From assembly GCA_963752965.1 (NCBI GenBank), contig CAVWAJ010000016.1, forward strand, positions 310,001 to 374,000: 64,000 bases of DNA, in the 5' to 3' direction. Positions 53,777 to 62,629 of this stretch are shown here, one piece after another. The notes under the pieces were generated by a model, which saw only the letters and a program-made list of their open reading frames with translations, was not told the origin of the DNA and did not search any database. Each line of letters starts with the position of its first letter. The stretch's first letter is position 1. Origin of the DNA: QHXW01 sp963752965. GTDB lineage: Bacteria > Acidobacteriota > Terriglobia > Bryobacterales > Bryobacteraceae. A program made the translations under genes and the position numbers.

Positions 53777-55147
53777 ATGAAACGAGTGTGGCTGGTAACA
53801 GCAGTCAGTATCTGGATTCTAATGCTCGACAGTAGCCGCACCTGGGCCGAGACGCCCAAAACCGGCGCCGGAACGGTTGCTTACCCAGACCTCAAAAGCA
53901 AGAAAGTCAGCGTTCCCTATGGCGAGCCGTTCACCGTCACCGGAGATACCAAGGACGTCCAACTTAGCGGAGGAGCACTCGTCGACCTCATGCAGGCGCA
54001 GAGCGTGGCCGGAAACTACAGCACCGGCGACGGCAATAAGGGAGACATACCGTCAGCCGCTATTACCGGTACTACGTGGCAGGCTGCGATTGGCAAGCTG
54101 AATGCCGATACTTCGGTAACCATCAACTTCCAGTTCACTGGTATCTTGAGCTCGAAAGTCCAGGAAGACGTCCTCAGCGCGATGGTTGCCGACCCGGCCT
54201 ACCAAGCCGCGGTCGGGCATTTCGTAGCCGCGGCTCAAGGACGGCCCTCTGCGGTACAGATGCAGGCGGCGACCCTGCTGGCACAGGCGGCTACCGATGT
54301 CTTCACCGCCATCCTTAACGGCAAAGGCCTCACGCCTAAGGATCCGGCCGGTCTGAAGACGACGCTTGGCGCCGCCATGCCGGCGAACATCGAGCCGATC
54401 TTTAACCTAAACGCCTCGTTGGCGGAACTCCGTAACCCAAGTTTCCATTACGATCGCCTGGTGGACATGCCGCCGGCACAATTCGAGGCCCTCTCCCCTG
54501 AGCAGCTCAGCGAAAAACTCAAGGGCGTAGCGGACTTCTCCCGGACGGGAGGCGACGCGGCGCAAACCAAGCTGTCGGTGGAGCGATTCCTGACCACGTA
54601 CAAGAACGATGTGGCCGTCATCAACACCGCGCTGAAGGCCGCCATCTTCATCGGCACGTCGGCACTGGCCGTGGGCAACGACCAGCAGTCGGACATCGTC
54701 TCCGATCTGAAAAAGTATGCGGGATTCGACGTCGGCGCGCTGTATGCCTATCGGTTGAGCGAACTTCGCAGCTTCGCCATGGTGCATATCTATTTTGGTC
54801 CGGTACAGCTCAAGACCGACGCGCCCCCATCCGATCCGGGTAAAGCGGGCTGGCTCAAACAGCGGTTGTCGCTGACATTCGGAGTTGCGCTCAAAGATCT
54901 GAGCGGCAGCAGCAAGAGCAAGGTATCCTCGGAGAACGCTTTCGCATACGGTGTGGGATTCCGCCTGAACAAATATTTCCGTCTTAGCGCTGGGGGATTG
55001 CTGTACCGGACTACGCTACCCGCGGCGAATGGTTCCACAAGTCCGGCCAGCGGAACGCTCCGCCAGGAGTTTTTCGTGGGTCCATCAATCGACGTCACGG
55101 CGCTTCCGGCGCTGCAATCAATCTTCGCAAAATCCAAATCGAACTGA
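53777..55147 (+). CDS. Cassette gene 1: secreted protein with barrel-like C-terminus, unknown
   Basis: 456 residues from ATG 53777. Signal: KRVWLVTAVSIWILMLDSSR TWA. The mature part starts with small beta elements (KSKKVSVPYGEPFTVTGDTK), then an Ala-rich helical core (VQEDVLSAMVADPAYQAAVG ... QMQAATLLAQAATDVFTAIL). It ends with alternating strands (LSLTFGVALKDLSGSSKSK, AFAYGVGFRLNKYFRLSAGG LLYRT, FFVGPSIDVTALPALQSIF), like part of an outer-membrane barrel. No known family. First of six genes on one strand, and the next starts 21 nt later behind AGGAGG. Confidence 0.75.
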   Translation: MKRVWLVTAVSIWILMLDSSRTWAETPKTGAGTVAYPDLKSKKVSVPYGEPFTVTGDTKDVQLSGGALVDLMQAQSVAGNYSTGDGNKGDIPSAAITGTTWQAAIGKLNADTSVTINFQFTGILSSKVQEDVLSAMVADPAYQAAVGHFVAAAQGRPSAVQMQAATLLAQAATDVFTAILNGKGLTPKDPAGLKTTLGAAMPANIEPIFNLNASLAELRNPSFHYDRLVDMPPAQFEALSPEQLSEKLKGVADFSRTGGDAAQTKLSVERFLTTYKNDVAVINTALKAAIFIGTSALAVGNDQQSDIVSDLKKYAGFDVGALYAYRLSELRSFAMVHIYFGPVQLKTDAPPSDPGKAGWLKQRLSLTFGVALKDLSGSSKSKVSSENAFAYGVGFRLNKYFRLSAGGLLYRTTLPAANGSTSPASGTLRQEFFVGPSIDVTALPALQSIFAKSKSN

Positions 55148-55168
55148 CCCGAAAGAATAGGAGGTTCC

Positions 55169-55462
55169 ATGATCGCCGGTTTTCGCAATTTACAGTCATT
55201 CAACGACGGCACGACCAAGTCCGTTTCGGTCTCGGCACTGGAGAATGCTACCGGAGGGGAAGAGGAAATCAAGTTTGTGATCATTAACCAGACCAAAACA
55301 GTCAAGGTGACTTTTTCTGCGAACCAGGAGCAAACGGTTTCCGTGAACCATACCGCCTTCGGCAAAGGGACGGTGACAGTTTCGGCTACCGGATCTCAGC
55401 AGGCCACAACCAAGATCCTCAACGTCGACAAACAACCTGGGGACGACGGAACGGGCGCTTGA
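55169..55462 (+). CDS. Cassette gene 2: small beta-rich protein, unknown
   Basis: 97 residues, with AGGAGG 5-6 nt before the ATG. No signal peptide or membrane span. Almost every segment is strand-like (TKSVSVSALENATGGEEEIK, FVIINQTKTVKVTFSANQEQ, TVSVNHTAFGKGTVTVSATG), as in a small Ig-like or jelly-roll sandwich, with an acidic, flexible end (DKQPGDDGTGA). No Cys. It could be a structural or binding subunit. No homologue recognised. Confidence 0.7.
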   Translation: MIAGFRNLQSFNDGTTKSVSVSALENATGGEEEIKFVIINQTKTVKVTFSANQEQTVSVNHTAFGKGTVTVSATGSQQATTKILNVDKQPGDDGTGA

Positions 55463-55502
55463 TGTGCCCCAGGTGAAGCTTCCCTAGGAGGTTTTGGTTT
55501 CT

Positions 55503-56108
55503 ATGCCCTTACCGTCCATCATCAAGAAAAATTGGCCCATTTTCGCCTCCGGAGCACTCGCGCTTTCGGGCGTAGCCGTCTTTTGGTGGTTTCTGGAGTG
55601 GGATAGCCTGAGTCTTACGGTTAAGTTGACGGACCTGACCGGCTTGTTGGCGCCCCTTGCCTTCGCCGCAACCGTCGTCGAACGGGCAGTTGAGATCCTG
55701 GTGAGCCCCTGGCGCGACGCGGAAGCAAGCAAGCTTGAAAGAGCAGTGGACGCCATCAAAGCGAGACCTGCTGACCCGGCTGCGAGCGCACAGAAGGCGG
55801 CGGACCTGAAGACCGCCACCGATGCCCTCGATGAATACCGGGGAGATACGCAGCGGTATGCTTTTGCTGTTTCGATCATGCTATCCATCTTGGTAAGCAT
55901 AGCTGGCGTGCGTGCGCTCGGGCCTTTTGCCGACGCGTCAAAACTCAATGACGTCAAGATCACGCCGCAAGCGCAACATCTGTTCTTTCTCTGTATCGAT
56001 GTAGGACTTTCGGCTGCCTTGCTGGCAGGCGGCGCGGACGGCATACACTCGATAGTCAACGCTGTCACCAGTTTCTTTGACGCGACAGCAAACAAGGCGA
56101 AGGCGTAA
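55503..56108 (+). CDS. Cassette gene 3: four-helix inner-membrane protein, unknown
   Basis: 201 residues from ATG 55503. AGGAGG lies 11 nt upstream, and a TTG at 55494 would be too close to it. Four hydrophobic helices: about 10-30 (WPIFASGALALSGVAVFWWF), 42-62 (LAPLAFAATVVERAVEILVS), 118-140 (FAVSIMLSILVSIAGVRALG) and 158-182 (LFFLCIDVGLSAALLAGGAD). A charged cytosolic helical loop lies between helices 2 and 3 (WRDAEASKLERAVDAIKA). It has some likeness in layout to small membrane scaffolds, with no family match. Gap to the phosphoesterase is 17 nt. Confidence 0.75.
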   Translation: MPLPSIIKKNWPIFASGALALSGVAVFWWFLEWDSLSLTVKLTDLTGLLAPLAFAATVVERAVEILVSPWRDAEASKLERAVDAIKARPADPAASAQKAADLKTATDALDEYRGDTQRYAFAVSIMLSILVSIAGVRALGPFADASKLNDVKITPQAQHLFFLCIDVGLSAALLAGGADGIHSIVNAVTSFFDATANKAKA

Positions 56109-56125
56109 CCCGACTGGAGGGTCTC

Positions 56126-57349
56126 ATGGCGAATGACAAGGTCAAACAGATTGTAGTCCTGATGATGGAGAATCGCTCCTTCGACCACATGCTCGGCGCC
56201 CTAAAGGCCAAGAATCCCCAGATTAACGGCCTCACCGGCAATGAATCCAACCCCGACACAACTGGAGCCGTTGTGAAGGTCCAGGCGTCCGCCAAATTTC
56301 AAGGGCAGCTCGAAAACGATCCTGACCATCATTTTCCGGGCGTTGACCTCCAGATTTTCGGGGGTCAGCAAGACGATAATCGGGTCGCCAACATGCAAGG
56401 CTTCGTGAAGAGCTATTTCACGCAGACCAAAGACGTGGGCCGCTCCCACGCGATCATGAACCACTTCACTCCCGACCAACTGCCCGTACTTACGGAACTT
56501 GCCAGTGAATTTGCCCTATTCAATGGATGGTTCTCTTCCATTCCCGGACCGACTATCTGCAACCGCGCGTTCGCGCACTATGGCACGTCCTTCGGCCAGG
56601 TGAGTATGGATATCTTCTATCTGCTGGACCCGATCTTGAGCATTTATGAGCGCATGGTGAACGCTGGGCAGACCAGCAAAATCTATTATTACGACCAGCA
56701 GAGTTCGACCATGGAGGTCGTTAATCTTCTTAAAAACGAACCCCAGGGGTTCGGGACATTCGATCAATTTCTCGCAGACTGCAAATCAGGAACTCTCCCC
56801 CAGTACAGTTTCATCGAACCCTGCTACAGCGACCATCCGGGCGATGACGGCGGCGAAATCCTGGCATCTGACCAGCATCCGGACCACGATGTGCGGGAGG
56901 GCGAGCGATTCATCGCCACAGTCTTCAACGCGATCCGAACGAATCCGGACATTTGGCAGAGCACGGCGCTGCTGGTGGTGTACGACGAGCATGGCGGCCT
57001 CTACGATCACGTCGTGCCACCGTCCTGTACGCCGGATGGGTACACTGCCCAGCCGGCGGATACCGGAACCGGAAGGCCCTTCACATTCGACCGACTGGGG
57101 ATTCGTGTGCCTGCGATCCTCGTATCGCCCTGGATTCCGAGGGGAACGGTTGTGCCAGGCCCTGAGGATCTGGCCAATGGACGCGTCTTCGAGCATGCCT
57201 CAATTCCCGCGACCGTGACGGATCAATTCCTGCCCAACTTTGATCAGAGCAACAAGCGCACCGTTCGCGAGAAGGGTGCCGCAACGTTTCTGGATGTACT
57301 GACCAATCAGATGCGGCCAGATGATGACTGCATCGTTTTCAATTTGTGA
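56126..57349 (+). CDS. Cassette gene 4: phospholipase C/acid phosphatase-like phosphoesterase
   Basis: 407 residues. All hallmarks of the PF04185-type phosphoesterase family are present: QIVVLMMENRSFDHMLGALK (metal and nucleophile region), DPDHHF, FALFNGWFSSIPGPTICNRA, PCYSDHPGDDGG, LLVVYDEHGGLYDHVVPP (metal ligands), GIRVPAILVSPWIPRGTVV and FEHASIPATV. These enzymes cleave phospholipid or other phosphate esters and are normally exported by Tat or Sec. This one has no signal peptide at all (MANDKVKQ). It would stay in the cytosol, be attached through the membrane protein next door, or leave by another route. It is the only clear enzyme of the cassette. GGAGG lies 8 nt before the ATG. Confidence 0.9.
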   Translation: MANDKVKQIVVLMMENRSFDHMLGALKAKNPQINGLTGNESNPDTTGAVVKVQASAKFQGQLENDPDHHFPGVDLQIFGGQQDDNRVANMQGFVKSYFTQTKDVGRSHAIMNHFTPDQLPVLTELASEFALFNGWFSSIPGPTICNRAFAHYGTSFGQVSMDIFYLLDPILSIYERMVNAGQTSKIYYYDQQSSTMEVVNLLKNEPQGFGTFDQFLADCKSGTLPQYSFIEPCYSDHPGDDGGEILASDQHPDHDVREGERFIATVFNAIRTNPDIWQSTALLVVYDEHGGLYDHVVPPSCTPDGYTAQPADTGTGRPFTFDRLGIRVPAILVSPWIPRGTVVPGPEDLANGRVFEHASIPATVTDQFLPNFDQSNKRTVREKGAATFLDVLTNQMRPDDDCIVFNL

Positions 57350-57357
57350 GGACAATT

Positions 57358-57606
57358 ATGCCGCCCCGCATCGTCCCAGTTCCGAAAACTCCGAAGGAAT
57401 CCTACAATCCCGACCGCCGGGCATCGAGCTTGCTGCGGTCACAGATACTTCATCTGCACGAGGCGCTGAAGTGGCACGTCGCAGAAGCGCAAGCGGCCCT
57501 GGCGATCAACCCGAGACGGCTCCTGACTGAGCGCGAAGTAAGCGAATATGCCAGGAGGGTCTCCCGCATACTGCACCCGCACGCGGCAAAGCGACAACGA
57601 AAGTGA
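57358..57606 (+). CDS. Cassette gene 5: small basic helical protein, unknown
   Basis: 82 residues from ATG 57358 (8 nt behind the phosphoesterase stop). PPRIVPVPKTPKESYNPDRR then SSLLRSQILHLHEALKWHVA EAQAAL and LTEREVSEYARRVSRILHPH AAKRQRK: a Pro-rich lead, two amphipathic helices and a basic end. No signal peptide, no Cys. It might bind nucleic acid or act as a chaperone for the enzyme. No homologue recognised. The next gene starts 7 nt later. Confidence 0.65.
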   Translation: MPPRIVPVPKTPKESYNPDRRASSLLRSQILHLHEALKWHVAEAQAALAINPRRLLTEREVSEYARRVSRILHPHAAKRQRK

Positions 57607-57613
57607 GAATCCG

Positions 57614-59026
57614 ATGGAGCGTAACGTGGTCCTTCTCTTCACCTTGCTGTTAGCCGGATTAGGCTGGGGCCAGCAGAGTCCGCCGACACCGAATCCTGCG
57701 CAGGTCGACTCCCCCGATGAACTCGAAAAATTGAAGAATTCTTGTGGGGCATTCAACTTTAAGGGGGTGCCAGGGTGCGTCGAAGAGTTGTTCACCGGGG
57801 TCCCAATCCACATTGCCGTGGGCAGCATCGCTCCGCAGAATGGGTTTGGCGCAGGCTTGGCATATGTGGGCGCCAAGAATACCGACAACTGGAGAATCTC
57901 TTGGGATGCTGACGCGGTCGCTTCCAACAATCTATCGTGGCGCGCCGGAGTCTACGTTAACTTTGTACATGTCGGCGGCAAAACGATTACCTCCCATCTT
58001 GGCACCAAGAAGTACAAGCCCAATTTGACCGATCTCCCCGAGCACACAGTGTTCTCTCTGTACGCTCAAACGATTTCTCTCAACAAGCTCACTTACTTTG
58101 GGCTGGGTCCCGCAACGACTGAGGAGGGCCGATCCTTTTATGGCATGCGTGAAACCGTCGCTGGAGGGTACACCGTCAAGTCCGTGTATCAGCCCTTAAA
58201 GGTTTCGCTGTACGGCGAGGCGAACGGCCGATTTGTGGATCTGCGTCCGAGCAATGGACAGCCGAGTCTTTCGATTGGCCAATTGTATACGGAGGCCACA
58301 GCGCCGGGCCTCACCACCGAACCGGGGACTCTGCAGTTGGGGGAAGGCCTGCGTATGACTCCGGTGCTCGCAAATGACGTTGTACGCCTGAATTACAGTG
58401 TGACCTATCAGCAATATATTGCCCCAAGCTCCAGCTTTTCGTTCCAGCGGCTCACTTTCGATTTCGGCCATCAGTTCGCCCTCTATGGAAGAACCACCCG
58501 ACTACCGACTCCAAGAGCCGGGAACGGGCCTGACGACTGCTCGCTGGATCCAGGTACGAAGATTTCAGAATGCCCGGCAGCATTCACGAGGAACCTGGAG
58601 GGCAGCATCGGGTTGCGGGTTTTCAACATCCTTTCCATGACGCCGGGCGGAGATGTCGTGCCGTTCTATTTTCAACCGACGTTGGGTGGTTCTGATATCA
58701 ACGGCAACGCGTCGTTGACCAGCTATCAGGACTATCGCTTCCGTGCTCCCAATGTCCTTCTGCTTCGGGAGAGTTTCGAGCATTCAATAGGCAAATGGCC
58801 CATCGGCTTCGTCTTCATGGCCGACGAGGGCAAATTGGGGATGAAGCGTAGCGATCTGGGCTCAGCTCCATGGGTGCATAGCTTTGCTGCCGGACTCACG
58901 CTGCGGGCTGGCGGCTTTCCGGCGGTATTTCTGCTTTTCGCCTTTGGAGGGAACGAAGGGACTCATACCATAGCTAATGTAAATACATCGCTTCTTGGAG
59001 GATCCGCTCGACCTTCGTTGTGGTGA
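57614..59026 (+). CDS. Cassette gene 6: outer-membrane beta-barrel (Omp85/surface-antigen-like)
   Basis: 470 residues from ATG 57614. Signal: ERNVVLLFTLLLAGLGWGQ. After a short linker come barrel strands: GSIAPQNGFGAGLAYVGAKN, WRISWDADAVASNNLSWRAG, VFSLYAQTISLNKLTYFGLG PATTEEGRSFYGMRETVAGG, FSFQRLTFDFGHQFALYG. This strand order with a G-P-T-T-E-rich turn recalls the barrel half of BamA-type surface antigens, but there are no POTRA domains. It would give the cassette an outer-membrane exit or anchor. Last gene of the run. No hairpin follows. Confidence 0.75.
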   Translation: MERNVVLLFTLLLAGLGWGQQSPPTPNPAQVDSPDELEKLKNSCGAFNFKGVPGCVEELFTGVPIHIAVGSIAPQNGFGAGLAYVGAKNTDNWRISWDADAVASNNLSWRAGVYVNFVHVGGKTITSHLGTKKYKPNLTDLPEHTVFSLYAQTISLNKLTYFGLGPATTEEGRSFYGMRETVAGGYTVKSVYQPLKVSLYGEANGRFVDLRPSNGQPSLSIGQLYTEATAPGLTTEPGTLQLGEGLRMTPVLANDVVRLNYSVTYQQYIAPSSSFSFQRLTFDFGHQFALYGRTTRLPTPRAGNGPDDCSLDPGTKISECPAAFTRNLEGSIGLRVFNILSMTPGGDVVPFYFQPTLGGSDINGNASLTSYQDYRFRAPNVLLLRESFEHSIGKWPIGFVFMADEGKLGMKRSDLGSAPWVHSFAAGLTLRAGGFPAVFLLFAFGGNEGTHTIANVNTSLLGGSARPSLW

Positions 59027-59414
59027 TGGTAAGGTCAACAATACCAACGCCAAGATGTCGCAGCTTACAGCCGATCAGCACGAACTGCGTGACGCCGGCC
59101 CAGTCAAGACAGGCCGTCCTCATTGCTCTTTTTGCGCTATCCGTCTTAAAAGACGCATTTGACGACGAGTGCACCCAGTTGGTGTGCCGCTCCTCCTCTG
59201 GCGGTGCCACTCTCAACTTTCCGGCTGTCTCGTTTTCGGGTCAACGGTTGGATTTGAGGATTTGAAGTTGTGAAGTAATCAACTACAACACTCCCACAAC
59301 AGCCGGAGTCACGATCGCTGACCGTTTCGCGCAGCACTACTAAAGTGCGAAAGTGAACGCTCGCGGTGACTAAAAAGAGGCGGACCGGAAGAGGTTTCGT
59401 TCGCCCTCGGACGC
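59027..59414. other. Convergent intergenic gap (388 nt)
   Basis: The cassette ends here and the minus-strand methyltransferase also ends here. No clear terminator or RNA was seen. Confidence 0.3.
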
Positions 59415-60512
59415 TTACTCTACTCCGGCAACCTGAATTTCGGCTCGAACCAGATGCCAGCGACCGTCCTTCGTTCGCGACCGCACCCTGGTTATTCGAA
59501 CTATGCCGATGGGGTGTTCGGCAGGTACGACGATTCGAGTTTCACCTTGTGAATCTAACTCACACCAGTTACTAACCACGCCGCTGATAGGAGTCGGGCA
59601 TTGTGGTACTGTGAGTTCGTAAGCTACGTCGATCGTCTGATTGGCCATAGTTGGAATACTGACAGAATACCAATCGCCTACCCGAACACTTTGAGGTGAG
59701 AAGGTTATCGCGACTCGCTTTGCGCACCACAATCGGCCCGCTTCGATAACTCCCTGCAGGCGAGTATGGGCCCGGGCGGAGTTGTACCGGATCATTGTAG
59801 GAACCCAAGGACACCTTACCTTCCGGAACCACAACCAGAAGTACTGCGTGCCCTCTCCGGCTGCGCGTAGCAACTCAAAGCCGCAACCGTCTGCTAGTGC
59901 TCGGGCGTCGGCCATCGATAGGGGCCAACCGTTCCAGGTGTCATCCCGAGTGGGCTTCAGGTTCGTGCCTCCGTGTACCTGAAACTTGAAAACCGCGCCT
60001 GGCTTTAAGCATCGGTGTACCTCCCGAACGTAGTTCTCAATAATGTCGAGGTCAGGTATATGCTGGAAAACAATGAATGAGAATGCAAAGTCGAACCCAC
60101 GGTCCGGGAACTCCGAGAGATCCATGCCGCTGTTCTTATACAAGAACACGTTTTGCAGATCAGAAAGATTCTTTTTGGCTAACGCTATCATTTCGGCGCT
60201 AATGTCCACTGCGTGGACCTCACCGAAATAAGCTGCCATGGCTCTTGTCATGCGACCCACTCCGCATCCAATCTCCAGGACGCGCATCTGACTAAGCCTT
60301 CTGCCTTGGCGGATGAGGTCTGCATCTGCCAGGATCTCATTGTTGACGTTACTCTCGCCGCCCTGGAAGAAATCGTCCATCCGCCATTGCCTGCGGCCGG
60401 TGGCGATGTAGTATTCAGGGGCTTCGCGCGCCCTCGCGTCCCAGTCTCTCTCCATCCGTGAAAGCGTATCGCTCTTGTCTGGATCTGTCGATGCCTTTTT
60501 GGAATCCATCAT
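59415..60512 (-). CDS. SAM-dependent methyltransferase with C-terminal extension
   Basis: 365 residues from ATG 60512, with AAGGA 9 nt upstream. A class I methyltransferase: RMERDWDARAREAPEYYIAT lead, motif I VLEIGCGVGRMTRAMAAYFG, VHAVDISAEMIALAKKNL, FDFAFSFIVFQHIPDLDIIE and CLKPGAVFKFQVHGG. From about residue 240 an extra 120-residue beta-rich domain (KRVAITFSPQSVRVGDWYSV ... RTKDGRWHLVRAEIQVAGVE) that its paralogue at 62630 lacks. That end may bind a glycan or lipid. The substrate is unknown. Paralogues with FQHIPD usually methylate sugars or small acceptors. Confidence 0.88.
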   Translation of the reverse strand: MMDSKKASTDPDKSDTLSRMERDWDARAREAPEYYIATGRRQWRMDDFFQGGESNVNNEILADADLIRQGRRLSQMRVLEIGCGVGRMTRAMAAYFGEVHAVDISAEMIALAKKNLSDLQNVFLYKNSGMDLSEFPDRGFDFAFSFIVFQHIPDLDIIENYVREVHRCLKPGAVFKFQVHGGTNLKPTRDDTWNGWPLSMADARALADGCGFELLRAAGEGTQYFWLWFRKVRCPWVPTMIRYNSARAHTRLQGVIEAGRLWCAKRVAITFSPQSVRVGDWYSVSIPTMANQTIDVAYELTVPQCPTPISGVVSNWCELDSQGETRIVVPAEHPIGIVRITRVRSRTKDGRWHLVRAEIQVAGVE

Positions 60513-60959
60513 CACGATCAATCCTTTCGCCTCCAGGGCTAGGGAAGACAGCCGTGCTATCGTTACCTAGGCGGTTAGCTGGCTCCTCCAGACGGCACGT
60601 GCAGAACAGCCATGAAGCGTGTATCTCCCCCCCTTGTTTCTGCTGCAAACAGGCGCGCTCACAACATTATCGCGCTCAACACTGCCGATCTCACCGGCTG
60701 CGAGTCGCCTCGGCGCGTTCGCGCCAATGTCATCATAATCTGTCTGCGGCAATTGCCGCACTTGCGGCATACATATCTACGAATGCCGTGGCATCCTTGT
60801 GTTGGCGCAACTGGAAAAGACATTCTGGCCTGTCGTGGTCGGGTTTTCACTCCTATAACGAACAAGTGACCCTCCACGTGGCCGCCAACAGTGTGTTGGT
60901 GGCCAAACCATAGTGTTCGTATTGCTTTGAGGCGCCGATCGAAAAGAAAGGACTCAGCC
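60513..60959. other. Divergent intergenic gap (447 nt)
   Basis: It lies between the methyltransferase (minus) and the hydrolase-like gene (plus). No gene is recognised. The ribosome site AAGAAAGGA lies 7 nt before the latter. Confidence 0.3.
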
Positions 60960-62399
60960 ATGCTAAAGAGAACGCTAATTGCATTTACCGCCGCAATAGC
61001 GATAGCGCGAGGAGTATCTGCGCAGACCATAACATACAAATCCGTTTGGTACCGAGCCGCAAAGATCAGCACAATGGCCGAACTTGCAGATACCAGTCCG
61101 ACTTCAGGACACCTAACGCCAAGACAAGAAGCCCTGAAGACAATAGATCAAAACTTTTTTGGTATTGCTAACAACTGGCATGCCAATACCGTCCTTGTGC
61201 GGCTCATCGAAGACGACGCATACTGGTCACAGCAGGGGAGCGCATTCCCTTACGACCCTTGGAGCAGGCCAAAACCACAGTTTAGCGTCGCACAGGAATT
61301 GATCGTTTCGTTAGCTCAAAAGTATGGAATGAAGGTGATCTTTGTTCTCGGCATATCAGATTATCACAAAAGTGTGAGTGACTCCTTCGATTACGTACCC
61401 AACTCGCATGATGCGACGGGTGCCTACTCATTCATTCATAGCCTCATTGATCCCACGGTGTATTATGGATCCCTTATGACCACGGATCTGGCGTCAGTTG
61501 GGCTAACAGATCATGCGACCCGTAGCTTTATCGGAGACTCGCGGATTGCAGGCTGGTATCTCGACGGCGAGTGGAACCTTGGTATTCCTTATCAGGTGAC
61601 GTTCTGGAAAAAATACTTTCCATTCTTCCGCAACACGATCCACTACAACGGCGCAAGCACTTCATTTGCAGGTGCATACGTAGCCGCTGCGCCTGACGAA
61701 GGGATCTCCGCTGCGCAGGCGACGATCACCACGTTCAAGCAGTTTTTTGCCAATAATATCCCCTCGAACGAGCGTCCGGATCAGTATGGATTCGAAGGGT
61801 ACGGCAACAATTCGTATAATCTGGCCAATATCAAAACGGATCTTGCGACCCTAGCGAATACCATGAGCACAGCTAGCTTTTCTGTAGCAAACTCGAACAT
61901 TCAACTAATGGAAGCAGGTACTAACCAGAGTGGAGCAAGTGGCTTGTCTCAATTCTACACCGACCTCATCAACGAAACGGCGAACCTTGGGCTATCCGGA
62001 GTATCGTTGTGGTTGAGCGACCCCAATGTGAACAGCGGTACCTGCAGCAGTGCGGATGACACTGGAAGCTGTCCTAGTACCCACCAGAAGTGCTTTTCGC
62101 TCGGAGTGAATACTTCCTCACCGATTCCGATAGACGGCTGCCGATCCTATGCAGGCCCACCAAAGGAGTGGCACTATATACTCACTCCATGCCCCACTTG
62201 TAATCCGGTTGTACCGTACTGCAACACGTCAGTCGGAGACGTGTGCATTAACGGATCTACCGGGCCGTACATACATCAATGTGGCAGCAATCCGCAGTAC
62301 GCGGAACAATGCCTATTTACCATCGGCTACGGCCCGATCACCTACAGCACCTCAACTACAGCAGGGTTTGCAGTTGCATCCGCTTACAATGCGCATTGA
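60960..62399 (+). CDS. Secreted TIM-barrel (glycoside hydrolase-like) protein
   Basis: 479 residues from ATG 60960. Signal: LKRTLIAFTAAIAIARGVSA. Barrel-like features: NNWHANTVLVRLIEDDAYWS, LAQKYGMKVIFVLGISDYHK, GDSRIAGWYLDGEWNLGIPY (possible acidic catalytic site in Y-L-D-G-E-W), NIQLMEAGTNQSGASGLSQF (second Glu) and LGLSGVSLWLSDPN. This order is that of a (beta/alpha)8 glycosidase, family not identifiable. The C-terminus is Cys-rich (PCPTCNPVVPYCN..VGDVC..C....C), a likely disulfide-bonded module. An outward role in polysaccharide attack is inferred. A strong hairpin follows. Confidence 0.65.
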   Translation: MLKRTLIAFTAAIAIARGVSAQTITYKSVWYRAAKISTMAELADTSPTSGHLTPRQEALKTIDQNFFGIANNWHANTVLVRLIEDDAYWSQQGSAFPYDPWSRPKPQFSVAQELIVSLAQKYGMKVIFVLGISDYHKSVSDSFDYVPNSHDATGAYSFIHSLIDPTVYYGSLMTTDLASVGLTDHATRSFIGDSRIAGWYLDGEWNLGIPYQVTFWKKYFPFFRNTIHYNGASTSFAGAYVAAAPDEGISAAQATITTFKQFFANNIPSNERPDQYGFEGYGNNSYNLANIKTDLATLANTMSTASFSVANSNIQLMEAGTNQSGASGLSQFYTDLINETANLGLSGVSLWLSDPNVNSGTCSSADDTGSCPSTHQKCFSLGVNTSSPIPIDGCRSYAGPPKEWHYILTPCPTCNPVVPYCNTSVGDVCINGSTGPYIHQCGSNPQYAEQCLFTIGYGPITYSTSTTAGFAVASAYNAH

Positions 62400-62448
62400 G
62401 AGGCAGCGGGCGCACTCGATTGGGCGTTCGATAAGTCGGCGCTAAAAG

Positions 62449-62490
62449 CTCACCAACAGGATAGGGGGTACTCCCTGTCTTGTTGGTGAG
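62449..62490 (+). terminator. Stable hairpin behind the hydrolase-like gene
   Basis: CTCACCAACAGGATAGGG pairs with CTCCCTGTCTTGTTGGTGAG through 18 pairs (two G-T) around a short loop, 50 nt after the stop. A short TTT follows. Confidence 0.7.
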
Positions 62491-62629
62491 TTTCAGAGCA
62501 GGCGTGCAAATGCTCCACTACCAGTCGCCGGAAGGGTGACCCAATAGACCCACTTCCCTAATAATTTCACAATGCTGTCCGAAACGGCTGCGGTCATCAA
62601 CCTCCTGGGATCGCAATTGAAGTCGAACA

